Shown: piece after piece, positions 1-11,890 of the stretch
Numbering within the stretch: the stretch's first letter is position 1
How the letters are laid out: each line of letters opens with the position of its first letter
Assembly: GCF_000143415.4 (NCBI RefSeq)
Contig: NW_003314304.1
Coordinates: forward strand, 72,905 to 136,904
Direction: 5' to 3'
DNA: 64,000 nucleotides
Source: Selaginella moellendorffii
Lineage: Eukaryota > Streptophyta > Lycopodiopsida > Selaginellales > Selaginellaceae
Notes under the pieces: model-generated
Told to the model about the DNA's origin: nothing
Databases searched by the model: none
What the model saw: the letters and a program-made list of their open reading frames with translations, nothing else
Made by a program: the position numbers and the translations under genes

Positions 1-941
1 TCTTGCCGCATTCATTTTGTTTTGTTAACTATTGTTACAGTTGGTTTTGATAGATTGCATGTTATTACTTTTGAGTGATACATTTGCGAGCCTCTTGCTT
101 GTCAGTCAATGATATTTTGTGTACTTTGAGTTATCTTTTGTAATTTGTTTAGCATCCTATCTACAATCTTTGATAGTTAAGTTTTATCATTAAATTTTTT
201 TGATGATATACTTGCTATTGAATTTTGTTAGATAGTGAATCTTATGCTTTCCAATAATAGTGCTCTTGGTGGTTCCTATACTATAGTACTAGTTTATCGG
301 ATGATAACTTACTTGGAATACTTTTGTGTTCTAATCTAAGATATATTCACTGATAATTAAGTCTCTAAGATATCATTGTTTATAACTTTAATATTGTTCA
401 TCTATTGATCTTTGAGTTTGGGCCAGTATAGGCAAATTGGCTTCAGCACTTCGTGTGCATAGTGAAATTTTTAGTTTCGGGGTAGCTACTATCAACTAGT
501 TATATCACCCATATCTCTATCGATGTTCCTTATTCCGTTATAAAGGGTGTGACCGTGTAAACAACTCTAACTACCTGTTTATAATAGTTTATCTAAACTT
601 TACCAATGGGTTTGATTTCTTTGCTCAAAAGGGTTGGGGCCTTTGGCTTCTCTCTTTGTCCTTGCAGGCAAGGGTATATCACACTTTTGTAAGATAGATG
701 ACACTTAGAGTAGCAAGGGTGGCTGACTCCGTTGGTCATTTCCTTATCAGTGACAGCCGAAAGGTGTTTGAGTTGGTAGCGCATCTGCGTTAGACAAAGA
801 GGTTACCCTAACTCATTTAAGTTGGTGCATTTCTCACATAGTGTGATCATCGTGAAATTTTTTTAGAGTTGTTTCCTTGCCAGTGGTCTAGACTCGAGTA
901 TGCATTGACGAGGACGTCAATCTTCCCTAAAGGGAGGAGAG
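1..941 (+). mobile_element. 3' part of the internal region of a truncated F2 LTR element
   Basis: This stretch matches the last 900 or so bases of the internal region of the complete F2 element (about 25,440-26,341) in the same order and orientation. It ends in a purine-rich tract (about 928-941) directly before an LTR that starts with TG. The 5' part of the element lies outside the window. No coding domain is visible, as in the complete copy. Confidence 0.8.
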
Positions 942-2086
942 TGTCGCGAATGTGAATTTGGGTATTGAAAGTTATCTATTGGCTAGTCCTTTCGGATATT
1001 CTTTCCTTACTACCACGACAGCAGAAGGTCGGTATTGCTAGATCCTTATTCAGTCTCTGCTTATGCTAGTTGAGAAATTGGTCTTCGTATGTGCACTTAA
1101 CCAAATGAGCATAAGGATGGAATTCCTAAGTGATATTAGTTAAAAAAACATACTTGACCTGGTTAGAGAAACTCATTCATTGACTTACACTTACTAGTGT
1201 TGGGAACCTCTATAATATTGAGCTTGGCCCTTCAATATCGTTGAATGATAGCTTACTGTGTTTGCTAAACACCCTCACTATCATGCCCTTTGTGTTAGTC
1301 TCATTTTGGTTCCAAATGCTATTTATGAAAAGTGTCTAGATTTGCTCATTTGGCATATATACGAAATATAGAGATTTGCTTAAACACAATGGTATTTGTC
1401 CCATGTCCAAATTTGCAATCTAGAGACATTCCATATTTAGTAAATTCAAGCTTGCCCCAAAGACTAACTCTTGATACTAAGGGAGGCTTGGGGCGAAAGC
1501 CCAAAGCATGTGTTCCTCAAGGAAGGGGGGGGGGGGGGGGGGGGGGAAAATGGGGCCTCCCAAATTTTAAAAAGGAAAAGGGGGGGGGTGGACATTGGTT
1601 AACCACCCGGGGGAAAAACCAACCCCCGCCTGGGGGGCTGGCTTTTTTCCGGGCCCCCCTTGGGTCCAAACCCCAAGTCCCTTTCCTGGGAGGTAGGGGG
1701 GGACCCATTTCCCCCCCTTAGGCCATTAGTATGCCGAAATAACGCCAGACTCCATTTGGCTCCGTTTTGCATGCTAGTTTTGGCATTGGGATACTGATTG
1801 CTCTAGGAATATTCCAAGTTGCTCCGTGCTCCTGTCCCTTCGCTCCTTAGGCTGTACGCTAAGGAGTTGTTCCATGCTCTAGTGCTATCACTCTACTTGG
1901 GAGTTTGGCACCATTCCTTCGTTTAGTGGCCCAAGGCCCTGAAACTCAAGTTCCACACTACTGTCCTTTGAACACGTGGCATGTGACACATGGCATATAA
2001 TACGTGGCATATGGAGGGTTAAGGTTCCGCTTCATGGTTATGGTAATTTCACCATAGGATAAAGGGTAAAAACCACATGTGCTACA
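942..2086 (+). repeat. 3' LTR of the truncated F2 element
   Basis: The LTR begins TGTCGCGAATGTG and ends TGCTACA. It aligns along its length with the LTRs at 19,557-20,705 and 26,342-29,262. Near its end it carries diverged CACGTGGC-type words and a decayed form of the hairpin seen in the other copies. It is more diverged than the complete copy, so this insertion is probably older. The 5' flank is outside the window, so no target-site duplication can be tested. Positions 1525-1722 look badly base-called. Confidence 0.85.
1525..1722. other. Probable sequencing artefact after a poly-G tract
   Basis: After a run of more than 20 G, homopolymers are inflated throughout (GGGG, CCCCC, TTTTTT, AAAAA) while the word order still follows the corresponding LTR segment at about 20,140-20,330. 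This is the pattern of unreliable base calls past a homopolymer, not of mutation. The open frames that cross it should not be treated as genes. Confidence 0.75.
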
Positions 2087-2562
2087 TTCGTCAAGGGAGG
2101 TGGGAGCAAGTGTATGCACAAGTCTGATAAGTTCTTGACAAAGTGCTGGCCACAACATTCCTAGCTTGATCCGCTCTAATATATTTGGCTCTGCACGAAG
2201 CAAGAGGCTTTAGAAACAAATGCCAAATTGTATCACCGACTTAGATGGCCTTTGACGAAGATGATGCAATTGTTAGAAGGCATCATCACAATCGTCAGCA
2301 TATCCGAATGCACATTTGAAGACATCCAAGAGAACACTCCAATCCCCACAAGTGGCTGTGCTCAAACCATTGCACCACTACAATGCTATCCCTTGGAGTC
2401 ATGTGGGAAACTCACACAAATATCAAGTATCATCCCAAGAATGATATATAGTAATCATCGTGAAGTGATTGAATCAATGGTACACATTATCCCTAGGATT
2501 TCTGCGAAAGAACTCTAGCCGAATGCGAGGATTGGCACCAAAAGCAGGAGGAGTTGTACCAT
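2087..2562 (-). pseudogene. Ty3/Gypsy gag relic
   Basis: Read on the minus strand, this stretch gives a broken Retrotrans_gag-like domain. It has a region like NPR-W-x-NHFT, then YHSWDDT, then a diverged WxxGL, an FKxAFGYADD stretch and LHHLRQRPSxSV, continuing to LxPTSLDE at the F2 LTR junction. At least three stop codons interrupt it. Gag proteins coat retrotransposon RNA in cytoplasmic particles; this copy cannot do so. It is cut at 2086/2087 by the F2 LTR. The domain was recognised from the spacing of aromatic and acidic residues, so clade assignment is open. Confidence 0.65.
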
Positions 2563-3545
2563 GTGTTGTGAATGCTGCTATCAACTGAATTTAATTGTTC
2601 AATTACAATCACATAGCATCAAGTAATTGTACCAACTGCTACTCTAGAGTTAGAGGAGGAAATTGCTGATCTGCTATGAAGATGAATGAAAAGGAAAGAG
2701 CAAAAAAAGAGAAATGAAAAAAAGCTAAAAGGAAAGGGAGATCTAGACAATGCAAAAAACTAGATTTAAACCAAAATCCTGAAAGGAAAGAACAGAAGAA
2801 CGGAAATGGATAAAGCTAGATTTAGATGATGCAAAAGCTAGATCTAAACCAAAATCCCAAATTTAAACATTCTTCAAGGACAATCAAAAGTGCCCCTCAT
2901 CTCCACCAATATGAATGCATGGAATATGGAAAGGGAATACAGAAAATTTGCATATCAATTAGCCTATAGCTTATATATAGGAGGGAGTTGTTTGGATTGA
3001 AACCAATCTGGTAGCTACCAAAATCCCACTATGCTAATATCAGTATATGGTATCGTAACCATGTCACAATGACAAAAACTTATTTTGAAATTATTTACTT
3101 TCTTAGCATTTTTAAATTTTTTTCTAGGGGAAATTAGTAGTTGTAAAGTCCAAGTGTATATAATGCTATATACTAATATTAGCATAATGGGATTTTGATA
3201 ACTGACCTATATATAAACTAAGTTTTTGGGCTAATTGATATACACATTTCTATATTCTATACACTCATATTGGTGAAAGTGAGGGGTAATTTTGATTGTC
3301 CCTAAAGAGTACTTGGATTTAAAATTTTGGTTTAAATCTAACTTTTGCATTATCTAAACTTCCTTTTTGTAACTTTTTCAATTTCTTTTCTTTTGTTTTT
3401 TTCATTTTCATTCATTTTGATGGTGAAGCATTAAAGAGTAACAGTTGATACAATTGTTTGATGCTATATGGTTGCAATTGAACAATCAAATTTAGTTGAT
3501 AGTAACATTTATAGCATATGGTACAACTTCGCTTGCTCTTACTCA
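2560..3545. repeat. Large imperfect inverted repeat (arms about 2560-3060 and 3140-3545)
   Basis: The sequence at 2566-2650 reappears as reverse complement at 3440-3530, that at 2750-2880 at 3290-3370, and that at 2940-3060 at 3150-3260. The arms carry a short LTR-like block with TATATAA and a TGCATTCATATTGG-type end, then leader and gag-start sequence. The simplest reading is two old Ty3 elements lying head to head. A related LTR-like block occurs at about 34,560-34,740. Confidence 0.65.
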
Positions 3546-5061
3546 CATTCAGTCAGAGTTCTTTTATGGGAATTCTATGATTAAGAAGTTACATAGGTTT
3601 TTCTATTGGCCAAAGATGTGATCTAGTATGTGCATAGTTATATTTGATGCTAAACTTATAATACTCCCTTTTGTGTTATGGAAGGAAGGTTAGAGTTAAT
3701 TACAATTTCTTATTTGTTTAAGTTGGTGCTTTTGATCTAATTGGGTGTTTTTCACAATTGACTACTGATAATGAGTATATTATTACTACTTCTAACTATT
3801 TAACCCACTGGGTGAAAGTTGGTATTCTTGCTAGTACATTTGCAACTATTGATATTTCTTCCTCAATTGAGTGGTATTCTAATATTCCTACCGAAGTAGA
3901 TTCTTTAAGATAATTGTCATATATTTATGGTTGAGGCATTTTATATTTTAACATCTCGACTAGGGATATGCCACACTTTCACAAGTGCTTATCATTCATA
4001 GACAAATGGTTTAATGGAATGGCTCATTTAAACCTTCAAAAGGATGTGTAAGCTCTTAAATTTAGACTTCTTGGGAGGTCATGTAGTTCAGTACTATTCA
4101 AACCTAAGGACATTTAACCTCAAGTATCCCAAAACTCTTAAACGATTAGAAAAAAAAGTGCACTCTTATTTATAGGCTTTTTCCCTTTATATTTGAATTG
4201 TATGGATTGTCTCTCAAGTTATTTTTTTTAGTTGTTTACAATTTACCATGCTTCCTTGCAAGTCCATGCTTTCGTGAATGGAAGTTAAGAGCCGTAGCTC
4301 TTCTTAGAGCCCCACTCTCTTGACACTCTACCCATCGGATCGAGCCCAATTGGAACAAACTAGATCTACCAAATGTCAATCAATATGTGGTATGATTTCT
4401 AACATTTAATACAATTTCTTTAGCTAACTAATAGAGTTTGATATGAGACCTTTCTAATACTAAATGTAATCTCTTGAATTTAAATTTTCTGGGAGGTTAC
4501 TCAGCCCAATACTATTCAAACCCAAAAACATTTAATCCCAAATATCTCAAAACTTTTAACCGATTAGAAAAAATGGTGCACTTTTATTCATGGGCCCTTT
4601 CTGTCTATATTTGAACCCCATGGATTGTCTCTCAAGTCATTCTCTTTGGTTGTTTATAGGATGATTGCGAAGTATATGAACTTTCAGTATTTAGATTGGG
4701 ATAGTTATTTACCATATCTTTGGTATGCATATGTCACAAGGGTATAGATTTGTGGTGATGCTTCACCATATAAACTCCTATATAATCATGATTGAATACT
4801 ACCAATAGAATTAAATTTACGATTGCCATGAATTACTGATGCTAAATCTTGGGATTAATATTTGATGAGCATTCTTTTAGTTGTCTAAGTGGAGTCTAAT
4901 GAACACTTGGGCCCTATACAAGTGAGACAACAATAACACTACAACTCCCATCATCATCCACCTATAAAGTATAAAGTAGATGACTTGGTGTTAGACTATT
5001 TTCCCAATCTTATGGTATGTGGTTTGTCTAAAGGGCTTCTTGCTTAATGGAAGGACTGTAT
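3545..5061 (+). pseudogene. Ty3/Gypsy integrase relic
   Basis: In shifting frames this stretch shows integrase landmarks in order. KKLHRFFYWPKM (about 3570-3610) matches the region after the H2C2 zinc finger. A DLIG...EYIITTSNYLTHWV segment (about 3735-3810) matches the catalytic core. SAYHSxTNG (about 3980-4010) is the core signature before the third acidic residue. KYKVDDLVL (about 4970-5000) matches the post-core region. Stops and frameshifts are frequent, so it is dead. The upstream protease, RT and RNase H are missing between the gag-like start and the zinc-finger region. The old reverse F1 element interrupts it at 5061. Confidence 0.7.
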
Positions 5062-5372
5062 TGTAAGAGACTAAATTTTTAATTCTACTTTAATCACTTA
5101 ACCACACCTTTGACCACTTAAAGGAATCTCACTGACAACTTCCATAAGTCCTAATTTGGACTTGGGGAGTTGCTAGCCCCAAGAATGGCATCCATGCCAC
5201 TCAACCATTGCACTTGGTCCAAGTGCTCCACATGTCTGATCCCATAACTGACACCCAAAGGTACCACCAACATCAGCCCGTTACACTAAGGCCATGCCTA
5301 TTCACTTTTATCACAGTAGTGATCCAACACCACTTACATCACTGTCTTGTCTCTCAAAAACCGAGCCTATCC
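5062..5372 (-). repeat. First part of the 3' LTR of the old reverse F1 element
   Basis: It starts TGTAAGAGAC, the reverse complement of the F1 LTR end, and runs as the reverse complement of about 6810-7121. The LTR resumes at 13,006 after the complete F1 element. The last five bases, TATCC, are the duplicated target. Confidence 0.85.
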
Positions 5373-5954
5373 TGTGAGACACAAAATCCCTAGGCCCCAA
5401 AGTGGAGCCGGAAGGGCGCCACATGGTAGTGGCCGAAGCGAGAGCCAAACGAGCGTAACACATTTGAACCAAAAGCTCCGACTTGAAAAGTCAAGAGCGG
5501 GAGTGGAACTCCCAACGAAGTGCTCGAGGAACGAGCACGAAGCGAGCAAAAGGTGAGGCTCGAAAAAGGGACCCAAAAGGACCAACACATGACACGTGGG
5601 AGTGTCCGAGATGGAGTCCGAAGTGGAGTCCGAGGTGGACCCGAGTTGGAGTCCGAAGTGGAGTTCGAGATGGACCCGAGATGGACCCGAAATGGAGTCC
5701 GAGATGGAGTCCGAGATGGACCCGAGATGGACCCGAAGATGGAGTCCGAGATGGAGTCCGAGATGGAGTCCGAGATGGACCCGAGATGGAGTCCGAGATG
5801 GAGTCCGAGATGGACCCGAGATGGACCCGAAATGGAGTCCGAGATGGAGTCCGAGATGGACCCGAAATGGAGTCCGAGATGGAGTCCGAGATGGACCCGA
5901 GATGGAGTCCGAGATGGAGTCCGAGATGGAGTCCAAAGTCGAGACCGAGACCGG

Positions 5955-5986
<32 letters not shown>

Positions 5987-7121
5987 TCGGGACCGAGACC
6001 GAGACCGAGGCCGAGGCCGAGACCGAGCCCGAGCCCGAGTCCGAGTCTGAATCCGAATCCGAGTCCGAGTCTGAGTCCGAGTCCGAGTCCGGAGCCTGAG
6101 AGGGTGAAAGCCCAAAGCGTTCGTCTCCCAGACCCTGGGGGGTTTGGTGAGCTCCAAAAGTATAGTAGGGGGAGGACTGCAGTGGAGCCAGTTTGGCCAG
6201 GAAAGGCCAGTTTGGCCCAGGAAGGCCAGACCCAGTGTTGGGTGATGAACTGACCACTGGGAAGTCCAAGACTAGAGTGAATACGGACCGACAAGCGGGG
6301 TAGCTTGGTGAAGTGTTCAAGAGCCGGCTCTAGTTCCCCCGGGAGATCGACTGGCCGATGCTCCCAGTCCAAGTGTGGGTGGCACTACCTACTTGGATAC
6401 CAGGCGTGGCTCAACGGAACCTCGCTCTAAGCCCATGGCTAGAGCACCTAAAGGCGATAGGTGGGGAGAGTACCCAGGTGGCTCGCGTAAGGCCACGGTG
6501 TTCCGAAATGTCATCCCAAAGGCCCAGACTGTGGAAAGGAAGAGGAGCAGTCCTCTGGGGTAGTGACCAAGGACATAGTCGTGTGGTGAGGAAGTCCCAG
6601 AGGACCGTGGGACTTAGTGGTCGGGCCTGTGGGCCGCAATCCAGTGGCAGTGTTGGCAAACACGGCCAGGGGCAGTGTTGGCAAACACGGCCAGGGGCAG
6701 AAAGGGACTTGGTAGGAACTGACAAAGGGACTTTGGGGAAAGCGATTCCCCAGGTCTATGGGCATCCTAAGGATGCTAAGGAGTGGATCCAGGATGACCC
6801 CTCGTAGACAGATGGCCCAGTCTTGGAGAGACGGGATGGTGATGCAAGTGGTATTGGACCATTTGCGCAGCAAAGGTGAATGGGCATGGCCTTAGCGTAA
6901 CGGGCCGAGATGTCAGTGGTACCTTTGGGTGTCGGTCATGGGATCGGACACGTGGAGCACTTGGACCAAGTGCAAAGGTTGAGTGGCATGGATGCCATTC
7001 TCGGGGCTAGCAAGCCCCAAGTCCTGAATGGGACTTATGGAGGTTGTGAATGAGACTCCTCCAAGTGGTCGGAGGTGTGGTTAAGTGACTAAAGTAGAAT
7101 GGAAAAATTTAGTCGCTTACA
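5373..7121 (+). repeat. 5' LTR of the complete F1 element
   Basis: It begins TGTGAGACAC and ends CGCTTACA. It holds a tandem array at about 5595-6100. Its 25-bp unit GCAGTGTTGG... at about 6642-6692 is present twice here and once in the 3' LTR. Outside the arrays the two LTRs differ at only a few bases. Confidence 0.93.
5595..6100. repeat. Tandem array in the F1 5' LTR (11/12-mers, then hexamers)
   Basis: About 345 bp consist of mixed 12-mers (GATGGAGTCCGA) and 11-mers (GATGGACCCGA). They are followed by (GAGACC)n with GGGACC variants, then (GAGTCC/GAGCCC)n. The array is almost free of stop codons in most frames on both strands, which creates long frames of Arg-Asp, Glu-Thr, Ser-Arg, Gly-Leu or Asp-Ser repeats. 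These are composition artefacts, not proteins. Confidence 0.9.
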
Positions 7122-7124
7122 ATT

Positions 7125-7136
7125 TGGTATCAGAGC
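7125..7136 (+). promoter_or_regulatory. Primer-binding site for initiator tRNA-Met
   Basis: TGGTATCAGAGC lies three bases after the LTR end. It is complementary to the 3' end of plant initiator tRNA-Met, the usual primer of plant LTR elements. It fixes the element's orientation as plus. Confidence 0.93.
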
Positions 7137-9649
7137 TGTTCCTTAGTCCAACTTTTATTGGTGCTCAAGTATATCACCACTAGTGTTGGCATCGGAAGGT
7201 CCGAGGAGTGGGCCTATCCTTGAGGAGTAGCAAGTCTGGAAGACATGGCTCTCCATTACAGTTCATGTGTGAACTTGTAGACGAGGTGGTGGATAGAAAA
7301 GGGCCAATAATGGAACGACTTTGGGATCTTGGGAACAGTGCAAGGTTTTCCTCATTGAGTTGAGGATGTGATCCGGATGAGCATTTGTCTCAGCAAATTG
7401 GCTTAGGTTGTTGTGGTAAACAACTAAAGTTGGGATCACGGGAAAGATAGAGACTCCAAAACAATAAAGGAGTCACAAGATTATCCTCATATAGTTGAGG
7501 TTGGTGCTCATGAATGTGAGACCAAAGGTAATGACCGTGGAAGGTCAAATACGGAAGAGGACTCAAGTCCTTGAAATGGTGGCTGGGGCTACCTCTAATA
7601 AATGCTGGAACAACCCAAGGAGTTGGGGGTGTATTAAGTGGATGAGTTGGTATTCTCATCACATGGACAAGTAGTCCTAAGGGGCAAAGGTTGCCCCCAG
7701 AGAACAAAATCAAGTGTCGGAGTAACACTTGTGAAAATAGTCCTTTTGAGTAGGACCGGAATGCAAGATGTGTATTCTAGTGAGCTAGTGCCTCACAAGT
7801 AGGACCTTACGGGTCGGTGGATTAACCAAGTCCAAAACTGCTAGACGACTCAAGTAGAGTCCTAAAAAGGACTGAATGAAGCATTTGGACTGAGGTGCGT
7901 TGTACCCCACAAAGGATGGGGGGGGATCATAGGATCCAAGGATGAGAACAGAGAGTATCTCATCGATGGCAAAATGTGCCATGCTAAAGTTATGGGAAAG
8001 GTGTTCCCAGAAGAAAACAACTTTGACATAAAGTTGTGTGTGACCTCTATGGGGCAGTGCTAACAGATGGTTGGCATGAGAAAGAGCGGTGTTGGTCTTG
8101 GCAAAGACTTAGACACGAAGGGAAATGTCATAGAGGTAGGCTCGTGGAGCCGATGGTGTGGAGACACCAAATGTGCCAAGGTGTGATACCTTGAGGCTAT
8201 GTTGGTGGGTTCATGAGAACCCCTTGCCAAAGGAATCCCAATGGAAATGGGAATGGCATAGCTTAAGCTGCAGAGCATGCAGTTGGAGTGTGGTGACCCA
8301 GATAGTGATGGAGGTGTGAAAGCACCAAGCAATGAGTTGTAGGACTTGACAACTATGAGGCAACTAAGCAAGAGGTGCAAAATAACTGATTAAACGGGTA
8401 GAAGGTAGCTACCCAAGACTTCTAGTATAGGGAAGTCGAATATACCCTTACGAGGGATAAGTTTCTTATGTTGCGATATAGTAAGTCAATGTCATAAAAG
8501 GAAATACTCATTGTCAAGAAAGCCATCATTGGGACACCCGAACACTCTAGAACACCAGAAGGTGGTGTTTGATATCGCGAGGGCAATGGATAAAGCCCAA
8601 GGGACTAAGTCCCTAGCGAATGATGGATATAAGGTGCTATCCAAATGTCCAAGGTTGCGAAGACAGGAGAGGATTGTCTACCCAAGTTGGACAAAGCCAA
8701 AAAATGGAATTTTGGCAAGGCTAGTGATGGGCATGTAAAGGCCCATAAGCAACAATGTAACCCCAGTGTGTGGGATTATAAGCTGAGCATACCCGGATTG
8801 AGGAACCACTCCCTGGGCTATTGGGTAGATTCATCCCTAAGAATACTTGCTAAGGCATGATAGAAAGTGCAAAGCTATCCTCCTGGTCTGGAGGAGAATG
8901 ACCGAAGGAAAGGTGTGAAGCCAAAGGCAAGTAGTGTTGGGATGGAACTGAACCATAGAAATCAAAGGGCATATCCAACAGTGGTTATGAAAGTTGGGAG
9001 TGGAGAATCAAGAGGGTGCTCGAGGATGTTGTTGCTAGCAACCGTGATGCCATGGAGAGTCTAAAATATGGAATTGTCCATGTTAGACTATATGGCAACT
9101 ATAAAGCTTGCGAAAGGGGAGGCCTTAGCAAGCTGAGGGACAGAGTTCCTTCAAAGTTCCCAAAGACGATTCTAAGTAGCGTAGTACCTAGAAAGGCCAA
9201 GTGTAAATGGTTCATGGAACGCGCGAAATTAGAGTGGCGCAGCAGAAGCGTGGTCTTGAAGCTTGCCATGAGGCAAGGTTATCAAGGTTAGGGAAGTAGT
9301 TCCCGAGTGTTCAAAGAGAGGGCTTTGAACGAAAGTCGATGGTCAAGGACTTTCACGCTTACGTAGGAACCATGTTACAATGGTTGGAGGACTTGCGGTG
9401 AGATTGGCACGTCGGGGGAACAAAGACCCTAGTTGAAGGTGATATCTTCAAAAAGGGTGGGCCAGGGGGCCGAGCATGGAGGAGTCCATGCATGATCATA
9501 GACATGTCAAGTGAGAGGACTTGGCAGTGTGGAGGAACTAGGTTCCTAAGCTGTGATCTGTAGCGCGCTTTAAAAATAGGTTGGTGCACCGGCGTGGGGA
9601 GTCACGCCAGGCATCTAGTCTGATGCTGTCCGTAGATGCATATACGGAG

Positions 9650-9706
9650 GTTGGGTTCGAGTCCCGACCCTCTAGTGCTTGGGTTCGAGTCCCAAATCAC
9701 TAGGGC
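9650..9706 (+). other. Two tRNA T-arm-like hairpins inside F1
   Basis: TTGGGTTCGAGTCCCGA and TTGGGTTCGAGTCCCAA lie about 30 bases apart. Both have the form of a tRNA T-arm with the TTCGAGT loop, and GGTTCGAGTCC matches the RNA polymerase III B-box consensus. The second is extended by CTAGTG/CACTAG into a longer stem. No complete tRNA cloverleaf or A box could be placed, so I do not call a tRNA gene. Confidence 0.5.
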
Positions 9707-11203
9707 GTGGTGATGGTTTGGAATATGAGGACACTCATATTTCGGTGGTCATGGACTCTCAGTGGGGAGACTGGTTTGGGCACACCGCCAAGCGAGGGAT
9801 GCCTCGGAGTCGTGATGCACGGTTAGATTGCTTAGTGTGAAAGCTCGGCATATCTAACTTGAACGCTTTGGTGCAAGTGGCACCAAGGTCGTGGTGAGTG
9901 AGATGGGGACACCTAATTTCAGTTGCTATGAACCCTTGGCCGTAAGGGCTAGCTTGGGTGCACCGCCAAGTGTGGGGGATGCCCCCGGGGTTATAGTCAA
10001 CAACTTGGAGGTCTAGAAGACCAAGTACCTCTTGGCAACTCTGTTAAGGTGCCAAGGTGAGATCACTAGGTGATCTTATGGCCAGATAAGGACAAGGTCC
10101 TTGGTTGGCTAAGGAATGAAGTTCCTGGTTCAAAATGTTGAAATTGAACTGTTTAAGATGGTGTGGCTTGGTCGCGATGACCAAGTGGGAAGAGCACCTA
10201 AGGGAAATAAACTATGTCCGTCCGATGGCATAGTGAGTCCGAGGAAAGTAGTCTCTATAAAAGACCCATGGGAGGGTCACGAAGTTGGGCCATGGATAGA
10301 GCCCATAGCAGAATATGCTAAAGAGACATACTAGGGTTGAACATCCTCCGGACTTGGCCAAGAAGAGTCGTTGCTATGGAACCGAAAGGATACCTCAAAA
10401 ATGGAGGTAGCGATCCGATGTTGCTGGGTGCAACAATCAAGGATAGGAGCAAAGGACTAGTGGCCAAAGTTTGGGCCATGGAATTTAATGGAAGGGATCC
10501 AAATGGCAAAATTAGCCAAGGAACACTAATGTGTTCGATGCTAACAGCTTGTGGGAAAGGAAGCGGACTTTCAAGGACGGATTCCTAAGTGCTCCAATTT
10601 GGCGAAGTAAAGGCTCCAAGTGAGGGAGCGGTAAGGTAGCCAAATGATAGGGCCATGGACAGCCCTAGCACAAAGTATGATAAATGGAACTTAGTGCCCA
10701 AGGTGGCACGAAATAGAAGAGAGGATGATGGTGCCCTCAAGTAATGAACTTCCTAGGATAGGGAAGTGGAGTTGCACAATCTGTGCAATGCAAGGTGTTG
10801 GAGACACCTAGGAAATTGACTCCCAAAAAGTCAAAAGAGTAAAAGTTCCAAGGTGCAAACATTCAATAGATGGAAATTGAGACTACCCGAGAAGGAGTAG
10901 TGGGATTGACTTAGAGAAGGGTCTCTAAGAGGTTTAGCGAGAACTAAACCAATAAAAGGGGAGAACCATTACATGTGGTCCAATCAGTCTCTAAGTTGGA
11001 GAGACTACGCTCCTTAAAGGATATGCAAAAGGCATGGTGAGCCTTCAATGTCCAACCATTGACGAATATGGAGAAGGCATGGTGAGCCTTTGATGTCAAA
11101 CCATAGACAAAGATTGGCTAGGTGCCAAGGATGGAAATGGTAACACGTGTGGGTGTTACTTTATGAAAGGGTTTACCGTTCGATGAGGACATCGAACTTC
11201 GTC

Positions 11204-11218
11204 TATGGGTGGTGGAGT
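11204..11218 (+). promoter_or_regulatory. Polypurine tract of F1
   Basis: TATGGGTGGTGGAGT lies directly before the 3' LTR, the place where plus-strand DNA synthesis would be primed. The same tract flanks the old reverse copy at 14,294-14,308. Confidence 0.7.
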
Positions 11219-11858
11219 TGTGAGACACAAAATCCCTAGGCCCCAAAGTGGAGCCGGAAGGGCGCCACATGGTAGTGGCCGAAGCGAGAGCCAAACGAGC
11301 GTAACACGTTTGAACCAAAAGCTCCGACTTGAAAAGTCAAGAGCGGGAGTGGAACTCCCAACGAAGTGCTCGAGGAACGAGCACGAAGCGAGCAAAAGGC
11401 GAGGCTCGAAAAAGGGACCCAAAAGGACCAACACATGACACGTGGGAGTGTCCGAGATGGAGTCCGAAGTGGAGTCCGAGGTGGACCCGAGTTGGAGTCC
11501 GAAGTGGAGTCCGAGATGGACCCGAGATGGACCCGAAATGGAGTCCGAGATGGAGTCCGAGATGGACCCGAGATGGACCCGAGATGGAGTCCGAGATGGA
11601 GTCCGAGATGGAGTCCGAGATGGACCCGAGATGGAGTCCGAGATGGAGTCCGAGATGGAGTCCGAGATGGACCCGAGATGGACCCGAAATGGAGTCCGAG
11701 ATGGAGTCCGAGATGGACCCGAAATGGAGTCCGAGATGCAGTCCGAGATGGACCCGAGATGGAGTCCGAGATGGAGTCCGAGATGGACCCGAGATGGAGT
11801 CCGAGATGGAGTCCGAGATGGAGTCCGAGATGGAGTCCAAAGTCGAGACCGAGACCGG

Positions 11859-11890
<32 letters not shown>

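Larger units (their letters stand above)
7122..11218 (+). other. F1 internal region, no recognisable coding domain
   Basis: This 4.1-kb stretch between the LTRs has scattered open frames under about 115 codons on both strands. They are not kept open in the old copy at 18,508-19,556 and 29,268-30,737. I see no CCHC knuckle, DSG/DTG protease, YxDD or integrase signature. It probably serves as packaged non-coding RNA. Confidence 0.7.

Noticed and set aside
1332-1721. 129-codon frame with a poly-Gly stretch
   Set aside because: It crosses the poly-G tract and the garbled base calls.
5367-6372. Long frames of 150-317 codons on both strands with SR, RD, ET, GL or DS repeats
   Set aside because: They come from stop-poor hexamer arrays inside the F1 LTR, occur in most frames at once, and recur in every LTR copy.
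9650-9706. tRNA gene
   Set aside because: T-arm and B-box-like parts only; no acceptor, D-arm or anticodon arm could be placed.
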